DNA of 64,000 nucleotides from Rheinheimera sp. (GCF_030690345.1 NZ_JAUYGV010000006.1:496001-560000); one strand, 5' to 3'; positions 34,476 through 44,324 are shown, counted from the first letter of the stretch. Program-made: numbers and translations. The notes: generated from the letters alone by a model not told the origin.

Positions 34476-35090
34476 TTAACCGGCGCGCGGGAAAGCCAGC
34501 AGCGTCATTTCGGCCACCTGGCGCAGTTGTTCAGAGCTTGCGCCGTTATTGGCCTGAACAGCCATGCCCTGCAATACCGTACCCAGGTAACGGGCGAGGG
34601 TTTCAGCATCGGCACTGGCAGGCAAATCACCTTCCTGTTTTGCCCGCTCAAACCGGGCACAAAGTTTTTGTTCGCCTTCTACGCGGCGGTTTATCAGTGC
34701 TTCTTTTACCGTGGCGGCGGCTTCACTGCACGACAGCGCACCTTGCACTACCACGCAGCCTTGCGGGTGGCTGGTGTCGGCCATGTTCATTGCCGCGCCA
34801 TGCAGCATATGCTCGGCTACCTGATAGGCGGTGGGTTTTTCCAGCGCCGGCAAAAAGAACGAGCAGGGCCGGCTCTCATACATTTCAATGGCTTTTAAAA
34901 ACAACTGCTCTTTGTTACCAAAGGCAGCATACAAACTGGGTTTATTAATGCCCATGGCTTCAGTGAGATCGGATAATGATGTGCCGTCATAGCCCTTGCG
35001 CCAAAACACTTCCAACGCTTTTTCCAGCGCGGTGTCGATATCGAAAGCGCGGGGGCGGCCAACACTTGGAGTACAATTTACTGCTGACAT
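34476..35090 (-). CDS. TetR/AcrR-family repressor, likely of the adjacent RND pump
   Basis: A 204-residue TetR protein. The N-terminal HTH (GTSLSDLTEAMGINKPSLYAA) is typical and is followed by FGNKEQLFLKAI; the rest is the ligand-binding dimer domain. It is divergent from a complete tripartite RND operon, and three copies of a TACCG-N2-CGGTA-like operator lie in the space between, which points to control of both the pump and itself. Confidence 0.9.
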   Translation of the reverse strand: MSAVNCTPSVGRPRAFDIDTALEKALEVFWRKGYDGTSLSDLTEAMGINKPSLYAAFGNKEQLFLKAIEMYESRPCSFFLPALEKPTAYQVAEHMLHGAAMNMADTSHPQGCVVVQGALSCSEAAATVKEALINRRVEGEQKLCARFERAKQEGDLPASADAETLARYLGTVLQGMAVQANNGASSEQLRQVAEMTLLAFPRAG

Positions 35091-35161
35091 TGTTCAGCTC
35101 CTGCATTAAAACTTGCTCATATAGTAAACAGCAAAAGACCCCTTGTCCAGTAAGGGTTATT

Positions 35162-35173
35162 TACCGTTGAGTA
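35162..35173. promoter_or_regulatory. TetR operator copy 1 (repressor side)
   Basis: TACCGTTGAGTA within TTTACCGTTGAGTACAGA resembles the two stronger copies near the pump genes, with one half-site degenerate. It is 72 bp from the repressor start and may mediate autoregulation. Confidence 0.5.
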
Positions 35174-35347
35174 CAGATATCTTGCCACTGACATCCGCTA
35201 AGACCCCCAAGCGCTTGCGATGGTTCAGTAAAGCTGTGGTCACACCGCAGCTTCGGAGTTTCAGGCAAGAATGCGCCGGTATCCGGCATTAAACCCGGTA
35301 GGGTGGCGCCGTACAATGCTGACATAGCCTGACAGTAGCCTCTGCTA

Positions 35348-35383
35348 GCTTAGTGAAATCGTCCGGCTTAGTGAAGTCGTCGG
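35348..35383. repeat. Short tandem repeat, 2 x 18 bp
   Basis: GCTTAGTGAAATCGTCCG is followed directly by GCTTAGTGAAGTCGTCGG, two differences. It lies in the 470-bp space between the TetR repressor and the pump genes. No other function is seen there apart from the operators and promoter. Confidence 0.5.
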
Positions 35384-35444
35384 CACTGCAATGGTGCTGT
35401 TTCAGTCTTAGAACAAATTCTTCTGTTGTAGAATTAAATTAATT

Positions 35445-35506
35445 TACCGCTCGGTACAGAAATCGGTTGACAGTTTTTTGCTGTCCTATATATTTACCGG
35501 GCGGTA
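35445..35506 (+). promoter_or_regulatory. Pump operon promoter with TetR operators 2 and 3
   Basis: TACCGCTCGGTA (35445-35456) and TACCGGGCGGTA (35495-35506) sit exactly 50 bp apart, each inside TTTACCG..CGGTACAGAA. Between them TTGACA (35467-35472) and TATATT (35489-35494), 16 bp apart, form a strong sigma-70 promoter whose -10 abuts operator 3. The repressor would block it. Confidence 0.75.
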
Positions 35507-35561
35507 CAGAATAAACAAGTTTTTTTTAGCAACTTTTAGTAAAAACGTGGAGAGCAGCGTC

Positions 35562-36833
35562 ATGAGCAGGAAAAACACGGTAAGAACTTTTATGTTAGCA
35601 AGCGTAGCTGCCCTGGTGCTGGCTGCTTGCGGCAATCCGGAAGCAGCAGGCCAGGCGCAAGCGCCGGCAGCCCCTGCGGTAAGTGTGGCGCAGGTTGTCC
35701 ATGAACGTATTACTGAATGGGATGAGTTTACCGGCCGCTTGCAAGCGCCGCAAACCGTCAATCTGGTGCCGCGTGTTTCCGGTTATATCGAGCAGGTGCA
35801 TTTTGATGAAGGTGCGCTGGTAAACAAAGGCGATTTGCTGGTGCAAATTGACCCACGGCCGTTTGCTGCTGAAGTAGCAAGGCTGAAAGCTGAACTGCAA
35901 AGTGCGCAAAGCGCTGCTGTGCAGGCAAATAACGAATACAACCGCGCAGAAAAGCTCAGCAGTGCGCGCGCGATTTCTGCCGAAATACTGGATAGCCGTT
36001 TAGCCCGTAAGCAACAAACTGCCGCTACGGTAGCTTCAGTACAGGCAGCGCTGCAACGCGCTGAGCTGGATTTAAGCTACACCCGCATTACCGCGCCTAT
36101 CAGCGGTCGCGTGTCTTATGCCCTGGTTACCGCCGGTAACTTTGTTAATGCCGGCCAAAGCCAGTTAACCAGCCTGGTATCGACCGACAAAATGTACGCC
36201 TACTTTGATGTAGATGAGCAAAGTTACCTGAAGTACGCCCGCTTGAGCGAAGCCGGCAAGCGCGCCGATACCCGTGATGCAGCGGCGAACCCGGTGTATA
36301 TGGCACTGGCCGACGACAACAGCTACCCGCACGTTGGCAGTGTCGACTTTGTTGACAACCGCATTGATGCACAAACCGGCACTATCCGTATTCGCGCCAG
36401 TTTTGCCAACAGTGACAACAACCTGTTACCCGGCCTGTTTGCCCGCATCAGAATAGTGGGCAGCGATTCATACGACGGCATTTTGATTGATGAAAAAGCC
36501 ATAGGTACCGATCTGAACAACAAGTTTGTGCTGCTGGTAAACAGTAATAATCAGCTGGAGTACCGTGCGGTTAAGTTGGGTGAAAAAGTAAACGGCTTAC
36601 GCATTGTTACCGACGGCCTGGCGGCGAGCGACAAAATTGTCGTTAACGGCCTGCAACGCGTGATGCCGAATATGCAGATTGAACCCAAACTGGTCGATAT
36701 GGCCAGTGCAGAGCAAATAGCCGGCTTACGTAAAGAGCAACAACTGCTGGATCAAACCAGCACTGCGCTGACGGCTCAGGCAGACAGCGCAGCAGCAACA
36801 GTTAACGCCGGCAAAACGCCGGGACGCGGTTAA
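35562..36833 (+). CDS. RND efflux periplasmic adaptor, MexE/AcrA-like lipoprotein
   Basis: A 423-residue adaptor with a lipobox (VLAACG, near residue 22). Lipoyl halves are at VPRVSGYIEQVHFDEGALV and DLSYTRITAPISGRVSYA, with a helical hairpin between them and beta-barrel and membrane-proximal domains after. The ATG at 35562 follows GGAGAG and is preferred over an upstream in-frame start. It is the first gene of a three-gene operon with permease and outer-membrane factor. Confidence 0.95.
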   Translation: MSRKNTVRTFMLASVAALVLAACGNPEAAGQAQAPAAPAVSVAQVVHERITEWDEFTGRLQAPQTVNLVPRVSGYIEQVHFDEGALVNKGDLLVQIDPRPFAAEVARLKAELQSAQSAAVQANNEYNRAEKLSSARAISAEILDSRLARKQQTAATVASVQAALQRAELDLSYTRITAPISGRVSYALVTAGNFVNAGQSQLTSLVSTDKMYAYFDVDEQSYLKYARLSEAGKRADTRDAAANPVYMALADDNSYPHVGSVDFVDNRIDAQTGTIRIRASFANSDNNLLPGLFARIRIVGSDSYDGILIDEKAIGTDLNNKFVLLVNSNNQLEYRAVKLGEKVNGLRIVTDGLAASDKIVVNGLQRVMPNMQIEPKLVDMASAEQIAGLRKEQQLLDQTSTALTAQADSAAATVNAGKTPGRG

Positions 36834-36842
36834 GGAAACATT

Positions 36843-39800
36843 ATGTTCTCACAATTTTTTATCCGGCGGCCGATATTCGCCGCTGTTATCTCACTGCTGT
36901 TTTTTATTACCGGTGCGATAGCGGTGTGGCAACTGCCGATTACTGAATACCCGGAAGTGGTGCCACCAACAGTAGTGGTTACCGCAAACTATCCGGGCGC
37001 TAACCCGAAAGTCATTGCTGAAACGGTGGCCTCGCCACTGGAGCAGGAAATCAATGGTGTGGAAGACATGTTGTATATGTCTTCTCAGGCCACTTCTGAT
37101 GGTCGCATGACATTAACTGTCACTTTTGCCATTGGCACTGACGTTGACTTGGCGCAAACCCAGGTGCAAAGCCGGGTAGAGCGCGCCAAGCCACGGCTGC
37201 CGCAGGAAGTGCAACGTTTAGGCGTGGTTACCGAGAAATCATCACCGGATTTAACCATGGTGGTGCACTTAACCTCGCCGGACGAGCGTTATGACATGCT
37301 GTACCTGTCTAACTATGCCTCGCTAAACGTAAAAGACGAGCTGGCACGGATTGAAGGCGTGGGCAGTGTGCAATTATTCGGTGCCGGTGATTACAGTATG
37401 CGTATTTGGCTGGACCCGAACAAAGTGGCGGCTTTGGGGTTATCGCCGGCGCAAATTACTGCCGCCATTCGCGAGCAAAACCAGCAGGCCGCAGCCGGTA
37501 GTTTGGGCGCGCAGCCAAGCGGCGACGCTGAGTTTCAGTTATTGATCAACGTGAAAGGCCGTCTTGCCGCGGTGGAAGAGTTTGAAGATATTATTATTAA
37601 GGTGGGTGGCAACGGCGAAATCAGCCGGTTAAAAGATGTTGCCCGCGTAGAGTTGGGTGCCTCTACCTATGCGCTGCGTTCTTTATTAAACAACAAAGAA
37701 GCGGTGGCCATTCCTATTTTTCAGGCTTCCGGTTCTAACGCCATTCAAATCTCCGACAATGTACGGGCGAAAATGGCCGAATTGGCTAAAAGCTTCCCGG
37801 AGGGTTTAGCCTACGACATCGTGTACGACCCAACGGTATTTGTGCGCGGCTCTATTGAAGCGGTAGTAAAAACCCTGCTTGAAGCCGTGCTGTTAGTGGT
37901 GTTGGTGGTGGTACTGTTTTTACAAACCTGGCGCGCTTCTATTATTCCGCTGGTGGCAGTGCCGGTGTCACTGGTCGGTACTTTTGCCTTTATGCATATG
38001 CTGGGCTTTTCGCTAAACGCCTTATCACTGTTTGGTTTGGTATTGGCCATCGGTATCGTAGTGGATGACGCCATAGTGGTGGTGGAAAACGTCGAGCGCA
38101 ATATCAGCGAAGGCTTATCGCCGGTTGCTGCAACGCAAAAAGCGATGAAAGAAGTCACCGGGCCTATTGTAGCTACCACTTTGGTGTTGGCTGCGGTGTT
38201 TATTCCTACCGCTTTTATGTCGGGCTTAACCGGGCAGTTTTATAAGCAGTTTGCTTTAACCATTACCATTTCTACCTTTATCTCGGCGATTAACTCGTTA
38301 ACGCTGAGCCCGGCGCTGTCGGCATTGCTGTTAAAAGGCCATGGCGAGAAAAAAGACGCGCTAACCCGCGGTATGGACAAGTTATTTGGCGGCTGGTTGT
38401 TTAACCCCTTTAACCGCTTTTTTGCCCGTTTATCGCACGGTTACGGCTGGCTGGTGAAAAAGGTGATCCGCTTTGGCGCTATTGTCGGCGTAATGTACGT
38501 AGTATTGGTGGGCTTAACCGGCCTGCAGTTTGCCAGTACACCTACCGGTTATGTACCCGGCCAGGATAAGCAGTACTTAGTGGCCTTTGCGCAGTTGCCG
38601 GATGCCGCCTCACTGGAGCGCACCGAAGCGGTAATTAAGGAAATGTCGCGCATTGCGCTGGAGTATCCTGGTGTTGCTAACTCTATTGCCTTCCCGGGTC
38701 TGAGCATCAACGGTTTTACCAACAGCCCGAACTCCGGCATTGTGTTTGTTGGTTTGGATGCGTTCGATGAGCGTGATAGCGCCGAATTATCCGGTAATGC
38801 CATAGCGGCGGCGTTAAACCAGCAGTTTGCCGGTATTGAAGATGCCTTTATTGCGATTTTCCCGCCACCACCGGTGATGGGTTTAGGCACTATCGGTGGC
38901 TTCAGGTTGCAAATACAGGACCGTGCTAACCATGGCTATGAAGAGCTGTACAAGGTCACCATGCAGGTAATGCAAAAAGCCTGGGCGACGCCTGAGCTGG
39001 CCGGGGTGTTTTCCGGTTATCAGGTCAATGTGCCGCAACTGGATCTGGATATCGACCGCACCAAAGCCAAACAGCAAAGTGTGGCGCTGGATGAAGTGTT
39101 CCAAACGCTGCAGGCTTATATGGGCTCGGTGTATGTGAATGACTTTAACCAGTTTGGCCGTACCTATCAGGTGAATATGCAGGCCGACGAGCAGTTCCGC
39201 CAAACACCGGAACAAATTGCGCAGTTAAAGGTGCGTAATACTCAAGGTGAAATGATCCCGCTGGGCTCTTTTATTAACGTGACCAATACCGCAGGACCAG
39301 ACCGGGTAATGCACTATAACGGCTTTACCACCGCCGAAATTAACGGTGGCCCGGCGCCTGGTTACAGCACCGGTGAAGCGCAGGCGGCGATTGAGAAAAT
39401 ACTGGCTGAAACCCTGCCTAACGGCATGACCTACGAGTGGACAGAGTTGACCTACCAACAAATTCTGGCCGGTAACGCCGGGATGTTTATCTACCCGTTG
39501 GTTATTCTGCTGGTGTTTATGGTGCTGGCGGCGCAGTACGAAAGCTTAAGCTTACCACTGGCGATTATTCTGATCATTCCGATGACGCTGTTATCGGCCC
39601 TGAGCGGCGTACTGATCTACGGTGGCGACAACAATATTTTCACCCAGATTGGCTTAATAGTACTGGTGGGGCTGGCAACCAAGAACGCCATCTTAATTGT
39701 CGAGTTTGCCAAAGAGCTGCAAGACCACGGTATGAGCGCGATGGAAGCCATACTGGAAGCCGGCCGCCTGCGCTTACGGCCAATACTGATGACATCTATC

Positions 39801-40025
39801 GCCTTTATTATGGGTGTGGTGCCAATGGTTTTCTCCAGCGGTGCCGGTGCCGAAATGCGTCAGGCCATGGGGGTGGCAGTATTCGCCGGTATGATAGGCG
39901 TGACTATCTTCGGCTTAATTTTAACCCCGCTGTTCTACTATATGCTGGCCAAACGTGGCGACGAAAAAGCCAAACAGCCTGTATCAGAACAAGCAACAGA
40001 TACTGTGGAGGCCAATCATGCGTAA
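36843..40025 (+). CDS. RND multidrug efflux permease, MexF-like (HAE-1)
   Basis: A 1060-residue proton-driven pump of the AcrB group. The TM4 pair Asp408-Asp409 (GIVVDDAIVVVEN) and the TM10 Lys947 (GLATKNAILIVEF) of the proton relay are intact, in contrast to the other RND pump in this window. N-terminal (IRRPIFAAVISLL) and porter-domain blocks resemble MexF more than AcrB or MexB. MexF-type pumps export chloramphenicol, quinolones and trimethoprim; the range here is unknown. Confidence 0.95.
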   Translation: MFSQFFIRRPIFAAVISLLFFITGAIAVWQLPITEYPEVVPPTVVVTANYPGANPKVIAETVASPLEQEINGVEDMLYMSSQATSDGRMTLTVTFAIGTDVDLAQTQVQSRVERAKPRLPQEVQRLGVVTEKSSPDLTMVVHLTSPDERYDMLYLSNYASLNVKDELARIEGVGSVQLFGAGDYSMRIWLDPNKVAALGLSPAQITAAIREQNQQAAAGSLGAQPSGDAEFQLLINVKGRLAAVEEFEDIIIKVGGNGEISRLKDVARVELGASTYALRSLLNNKEAVAIPIFQASGSNAIQISDNVRAKMAELAKSFPEGLAYDIVYDPTVFVRGSIEAVVKTLLEAVLLVVLVVVLFLQTWRASIIPLVAVPVSLVGTFAFMHMLGFSLNALSLFGLVLAIGIVVDDAIVVVENVERNISEGLSPVAATQKAMKEVTGPIVATTLVLAAVFIPTAFMSGLTGQFYKQFALTITISTFISAINSLTLSPALSALLLKGHGEKKDALTRGMDKLFGGWLFNPFNRFFARLSHGYGWLVKKVIRFGAIVGVMYVVLVGLTGLQFASTPTGYVPGQDKQYLVAFAQLPDAASLERTEAVIKEMSRIALEYPGVANSIAFPGLSINGFTNSPNSGIVFVGLDAFDERDSAELSGNAIAAALNQQFAGIEDAFIAIFPPPPVMGLGTIGGFRLQIQDRANHGYEELYKVTMQVMQKAWATPELAGVFSGYQVNVPQLDLDIDRTKAKQQSVALDEVFQTLQAYMGSVYVNDFNQFGRTYQVNMQADEQFRQTPEQIAQLKVRNTQGEMIPLGSFINVTNTAGPDRVMHYNGFTTAEINGGPAPGYSTGEAQAAIEKILAETLPNGMTYEWTELTYQQILAGNAGMFIYPLVILLVFMVLAAQYESLSLPLAIILIIPMTLLSALSGVLIYGGDNNIFTQIGLIVLVGLATKNAILIVEFAKELQDHGMSAMEAILEAGRLRLRPILMTSIAFIMGVVPMVFSSGAGAEMRQAMGVAVFAGMIGVTIFGLILTPLFYYMLAKRGDEKAKQPVSEQATDTVEANHA

Positions 40026-41400
40026 TAGCATAAAACTGTCGGCCATTGCTGTACTGGTGGCATCATTAAGCGCCTGTGCCGTAGGGCCGGATTACCAAAC
40101 GCCGGTGAAGGTAGCCGATATCAGCTTTAACAGCCCGTATCAGCAGGCAGAGCGGGCACAAAGCTGGTGGCAGGCATTTGACGACGCCGTGCTAAACCAG
40201 CTGATTAGCCGTGCCCTGGTTGAAAACCGCACTTTGGCCCAAGCCCGTGCTAACGTCGATCGCGCTTATGCGGTGTTTCGTGATGCCAATAACGACTTTT
40301 TGCCCAAAGGCACCTTAGACGCCGGTTACCAGGCCAGTGAAAACCCTACGTTATCGCCAGCCGATGATGGCGTAATAACCCGCGGTTACAGCACCGGCGC
40401 TAATTTAAGCTGGGACCTGGACTTGTTCGGTAAACTACGCCGCGCCAGTGAAGCAGCAGAGGCCCAAGCGCAGCAGGCTGATATTTTATGGCACGATGCC
40501 CAGGTGCAGCTGATAAGTCAGGTGGCCACCAGTTATGGTGAATATCGCGGTGCCCAATTGCGCTTAGTGGTGGCAGAGCAAAACCTGCAAAACCTGCAGC
40601 AAAGCCGCGCCATAGTGCTGGCACGGTTAGAGGCCGGCATGGCCTCTGAGCTGGAGCTGGCACAAATTGACGTGCAGTTGCATCAGGTGCATGCCGCTGT
40701 ACCGGCTTACCGTGTCGCACTGCTCACCGCAGATGCCACTCTGTCAGCCTTACTGGCACAGCGGCCGGGCCAGTTAAAGCTGGGTGCGGTGCCGTATTTA
40801 CCTGAGCTGAAACAACCAGTTGCGGTGGTAGAAGGTGAGAATTATCTGCGTTACCGAGCCGATGTGGCAAGTGCAGAGCGTATCTTAGCTGCCCGGACTG
40901 CCGATATTGGTGTAGCAACGGCAGATTTATATCCTAACCTGTCGGTACGCGGCTTTTTAGGCTTTCTCTCCGGCCCGGGCTTAACCCTGGGTGGTGAGAC
41001 GCAAAGCTGGTCGGTAGCACCGGCACTGAGTTGGCAAGCGGCAGATTTAGGCTCGGTAAAAGCGCGCATTCGCCAGGCTAAAGCCAGCTCGCAAATGGCG
41101 CTGGCGCAGTTTGAGCAGCAGGTGTTTGATGCCATCAACGAGATGCAGTTATCGCTTAACAGCTACAACTTAAGCCGTGAGCAGCAACTGAGCACTGAAC
41201 TGCAATGGCAGGCCAGTAACAAGGCGGTGCAAATTGCCCGCCAGCGTTACAATGCCGGTACCGGTGAGTTCCTTGACCTGCTGGACGCCGAGCGCGAACT
41301 GCTGCGCAGCCGCGATCAGTTAGCGCAACTGCAACAGCAAAGCTTTACCCGTTTAGTCGGCATTTACCGCAGCTTTGGTGGTGGTATTCAGCTGATTTAA
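40018..41400 (+). CDS. Outer-membrane efflux channel, NodT/OprN family lipoprotein
   Basis: A 460-residue outer-membrane factor with a lipobox (LSACAVGPDY) typical of NodT-type channels. Two OEP repeats are visible: WWQAFDDAVLNQLISRALVE near residue 50 and the second half after residue 250, each giving two barrel strands and long tunnel helices. The ATG at 40018 overlaps the permease by 8 bp; a longer in-frame start at 39955 inside the permease is rejected. A terminator follows. Confidence 0.95.
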   Translation: MRNSIKLSAIAVLVASLSACAVGPDYQTPVKVADISFNSPYQQAERAQSWWQAFDDAVLNQLISRALVENRTLAQARANVDRAYAVFRDANNDFLPKGTLDAGYQASENPTLSPADDGVITRGYSTGANLSWDLDLFGKLRRASEAAEAQAQQADILWHDAQVQLISQVATSYGEYRGAQLRLVVAEQNLQNLQQSRAIVLARLEAGMASELELAQIDVQLHQVHAAVPAYRVALLTADATLSALLAQRPGQLKLGAVPYLPELKQPVAVVEGENYLRYRADVASAERILAARTADIGVATADLYPNLSVRGFLGFLSGPGLTLGGETQSWSVAPALSWQAADLGSVKARIRQAKASSQMALAQFEQQVFDAINEMQLSLNSYNLSREQQLSTELQWQASNKAVQIARQRYNAGTGEFLDLLDAERELLRSRDQLAQLQQQSFTRLVGIYRSFGGGIQLI

Positions 41401-41418
41401 CGTTGGTTTTGTAGTAAT

Positions 41419-41442
41419 AAAGCCGGACTTGTCCGGCTTTTT
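41419..41442 (+). terminator. Rho-independent terminator of the pump operon
   Basis: AAAGCCGGA-CTTG-TCCGGCTTT, then TT: a nine-pair perfect stem with U-tract, 19 bp after the channel stop codon. The 260 bp after it up to the next gene hold nothing that I can identify. Confidence 0.88.
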
Positions 41443-41705
41443 CTTATGGTCTGCTATGAGCGGATCTTACCAAGCGATCTGTTGTTGTCCCACTATGTAA
41501 CAGTGACAATGTAGTTGCTGCAATCAACATTTAAGCTGTTTTATATTAAAACACTTGAACCAGAGTTCAGCTATCATCAAAAAAGTTAGAGCTGGCTTAC
41601 AGCAGGTAAAATGGCGAAAAGCGTGAAACTTTGCCCACGCCAAGGACCATTGCATAAACGGCGGTTATGGTTTGTCTAGTGTTATTCTCGCCACTCAACC
41701 CGGTG

Positions 41706-42848
41706 TTATTGGGTGAGTGCACCGATCACTTTTTGATATAAAGCGTTATGCGCATCATCGCAGGCTTGATAACCGTTGCAATTGACCAACATCGCCACAG
41801 TCGTTTTTGTGTCCGGGATGTAGAAGTTATAAGTTGCATAACCCAGTTCCCGGCCACCATGATGGATCACCTGTTTGCCATTGATGGATTCTTTAAATAA
41901 ACCATAGCTGTATGACAGGGTATCAAGACCGGTACTGACAAAGCTGGTGTCGCTCATCAATAACTGATGGATGCTGTGACTGAATTGTTTACCCTCAACA
42001 ATAAATTTCAGTATGTTAGCCATATCTTTGGCGTTGCCGACCACAGGTGCATCGGCAACACCGATGTTTTGATAATATTGCCGCGTGTTCAATACAGCGT
42101 CTGCTGTGTGAAAGTAACCCGGCGCGATGGGAGCGTAACTTTTTTCCAGGCCACCGTAACTCAGACTATGCAAGCCTAAAGGTTCGAAAATTTGCTGGCG
42201 CATGGCTTGAGAGTGGTGCGTGCCAAGCACCTGATCCAACACCAGCCCGGTTAAAATATATCCGGTATTTGAATAACTCCAGCCTTGGCCGGGGGCAAAA
42301 TTGGCTGGCTGATCCAAGGCAAATTGTAAGGCGAATACATCGGTTTTTATGCTATCGGGCTCTGCAACCACGGCGTCATAAAATGCACCATTGGAATCGT
42401 TTAAATAATCAAATAGACCGGCGCTGTGCTGTAACATTTGCCTGATTGTCATACTGGCAGCGTTGGCGACTCTGCTGGTCATTTCAGCAGGCAGATAGTT
42501 GCTGATAGGTTGGTCTAAATTAAGTTTTTGCTGATCCACCAGCATTGCAGCCAGCAAAGCTGTCAGCTTTTTACCGGCACTGCCATTTGGGATCCGGGCA
42601 TCTATTGGCATCGGTGTTTTATCGTTGAGATCAGCCATTCCAGCCGCACCGTAAAAATAAAATTGCGGTGACTCGATATAAAGCACCACACCTGGTATTT
42701 CGCCTTCGGCTGCTGCATTGAGTAAAGCCTGATAATCAAAAGGTTCAGGAAGGAGGTCATTGTTGGTTTTATGCTCTGAACCACAACCGGCAACTGCCAG
42801 CGCTAAACTGCCAATAATCATGCCAGACAAAAGATTGTTCACTTTCAT
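41706..42848 (-). CDS. Serine hydrolase lipoprotein, beta-lactamase class C / DD-peptidase-like
   Basis: A 380-residue lipoprotein (AVAGCG lipobox). The three active-site motifs are present: SxxK in NGSAGKK, YSN in WSYSNTGY and HxG in HHGG. It looks like the R61 DD-carboxypeptidase / esterase branch. The ATG at 42848 starts at the signal sequence, with GGGAC upstream; a longer frame is rejected. It is divergent from a MipA/OmpV gene, and a block of phased half-sites lies between, suggesting joint control by the two-component system nearby. This links it to envelope stress. Confidence 0.88.
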   Translation of the reverse strand: MKVNNLLSGMIIGSLALAVAGCGSEHKTNNDLLPEPFDYQALLNAAAEGEIPGVVLYIESPQFYFYGAAGMADLNDKTPMPIDARIPNGSAGKKLTALLAAMLVDQQKLNLDQPISNYLPAEMTSRVANAASMTIRQMLQHSAGLFDYLNDSNGAFYDAVVAEPDSIKTDVFALQFALDQPANFAPGQGWSYSNTGYILTGLVLDQVLGTHHSQAMRQQIFEPLGLHSLSYGGLEKSYAPIAPGYFHTADAVLNTRQYYQNIGVADAPVVGNAKDMANILKFIVEGKQFSHSIHQLLMSDTSFVSTGLDTLSYSYGLFKESINGKQVIHHGGRELGYATYNFYIPDTKTTVAMLVNCNGYQACDDAHNALYQKVIGALTQ

Positions 42849-42906
42849 GTTGATGTCCCGTGTTGATGAAGAAGCACCCACCTTAGCGGGTAGTACCATC
42901 GCGGGC

Positions 42907-43023
42907 TGTATCAGCTTCTAAACGGCTGTGTCAGCTTGTATCAAACTGTGTCTTATCAATAAATCTATGATTAACTTTGGTTTTAATGATACAGATTGAT
43001 ACATTTTTCTATATCCTGATACG
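42907..43023. promoter_or_regulatory. Mirror-image array of 10-bp-phased half-sites for an OmpR-type regulator
   Basis: On the plus strand TGTRTC occurs at 42907, 42927, 42937 and 42947. On the minus strand the same word occurs as GATACA at 42988 and 42998, and as GATACG at 43018. Spacings are exactly 10 or 20 bp, one or two helical turns, as OmpR-family regulators need for tandem dimers. The two arrays point at each other between divergent genes. Confidence 0.7.
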
Positions 43024-43083
43024 GCTAAACTTGTACTGCCTCGATAAGCTAGACGCAAATTAACAACCAGAAGAAATAGCAAC

Positions 43084-43917
43084 ATGAAACACTATTACCT
43101 AACACCTCTTTTACTATGCAGCGCAGTGAGTTTGGCGAATGAGCAAACATCCGACACATCCTGGTATGATTTTCTACAGCAGAAACGTGATGCCGGCGGC
43201 TTTTTTTCAGCCGGTATTGTGGGTCAAAATAGTCAGGGCTTGTATCGGTCTGAAGACTTCAAAGTGTGGCCAGAGTTAAAGGGCGCATATTATTTTAACA
43301 ATGGTTTATTTATTGAATATCCTGGTCTATCGGACAAGTTCGACAACCAATTTGCCGTGGGTTACAACCTGGGGAGTACCGAAAATTGGGAGTTTGATGT
43401 CTTACTGTCGATGGCGCATGGTGGTTTAAACTACTCGGATGCGCAAAGCAGCTTTAAAAAAGATGCCAGCCCCTATTTGGGCGTAAGGGCCATAGGAACG
43501 ATTGCCGGGTTTGATACGATGTTGGTGTATGGCACCAACAGCAACAAGATGGACTACAGCAATGGGCTGTACGGTGCGGCGTGGCTCGGTAAAAGTTGGA
43601 ATATTGACAATTGGCACCTTTACAGCTCGGTGGGGGCTCAGTATCGAAACGCTGCCATGTTAGATTTCTACTATGGTGTACCGGATAACCATGCAGGCTT
43701 GCCAGCGTATGACGCAAAAGGCGGCGTTAACTTCATTTATAAGGTGGGATTTAAAAAGCCGCTCACTGAAAATTGGCTGGTTGAGGGTAACTTTAGCATG
43801 ACAGACTATGCCGATAGCATCATCGATAGCCCTTATTCACAGTCTATTCTGCAGCACAATGAAAATCGCAGCGATAATGGCAGAACAGTTAGCTTATCCA
43901 TTAGTTACGTTTTTTAA
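43084..43917 (+). CDS. MipA/OmpV-family outer-membrane protein
   Basis: A 277-residue protein with a signal peptide (cleavage near SLANE) and a C-terminal strand ending in phenylalanine (SLSISYVF), typical of outer-membrane beta-barrels. Motifs GVRAIGTIAGFDTML and DYSNGLYG fit MipA/OmpV. Family members have been linked to murein-enzyme scaffolding and to envelope permeability. First gene of the mipA-DUF3019-regulator-kinase set. Confidence 0.9.
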   Translation: MKHYYLTPLLLCSAVSLANEQTSDTSWYDFLQQKRDAGGFFSAGIVGQNSQGLYRSEDFKVWPELKGAYYFNNGLFIEYPGLSDKFDNQFAVGYNLGSTENWEFDVLLSMAHGGLNYSDAQSSFKKDASPYLGVRAIGTIAGFDTMLVYGTNSNKMDYSNGLYGAAWLGKSWNIDNWHLYSSVGAQYRNAAMLDFYYGVPDNHAGLPAYDAKGGVNFIYKVGFKKPLTENWLVEGNFSMTDYADSIIDSPYSQSILQHNENRSDNGRTVSLSISYVF

Positions 43918-43926
43918 GGCTGACCA

Positions 43927-44316
43927 ATGAAGATGAGCATATTATCAGGCCTGGTCATTGCACTGGCTTTAATGAACCACTCCGGCGCGGCGGCTGAACA
44001 AAGCGCGGCAGCAGGTTTTACTGTGTCACCAAAACAATGCACCACGTTAAAGCAGGGCGAGATCTGCTACCTGAATTTACAGGTGTCCTGGCAACAGGCG
44101 TCGCAGCAGAACTATTGCTTGTTCGCCAATGACCAAAAATTACACTGTTGGCATAGTGTGCAACGAGGGCAATGGCAGCAAGATTTCGCGATGCAACAGG
44201 ATTTAGTGCTAACGTTGCAAACATCGGATAGGCAGGTACTGCATAGTCAAACGATAAGGTATGCTTGGATGTACAAGAAAAACAACAGTAAGGCGATGCG
44301 CTGGCGCATGTTTTGA
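43927..44316 (+). CDS. DUF3019 exported protein
   Basis: A 129-residue protein with a signal peptide (about residues 1-23) and four cysteines in the mature part (CTTLKQGEICYL, YCLFANDQKLHCW), probably two disulfides. DUF3019 proteins are found beside this same two-component system in related genera. The start is 9 bp after the MipA gene. Biochemical role unknown. Confidence 0.85.
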   Translation: MKMSILSGLVIALALMNHSGAAAEQSAAAGFTVSPKQCTTLKQGEICYLNLQVSWQQASQQNYCLFANDQKLHCWHSVQRGQWQQDFAMQQDLVLTLQTSDRQVLHSQTIRYAWMYKKNNSKAMRWRMF

Positions 44317-44324
44317 GCTTAGGC

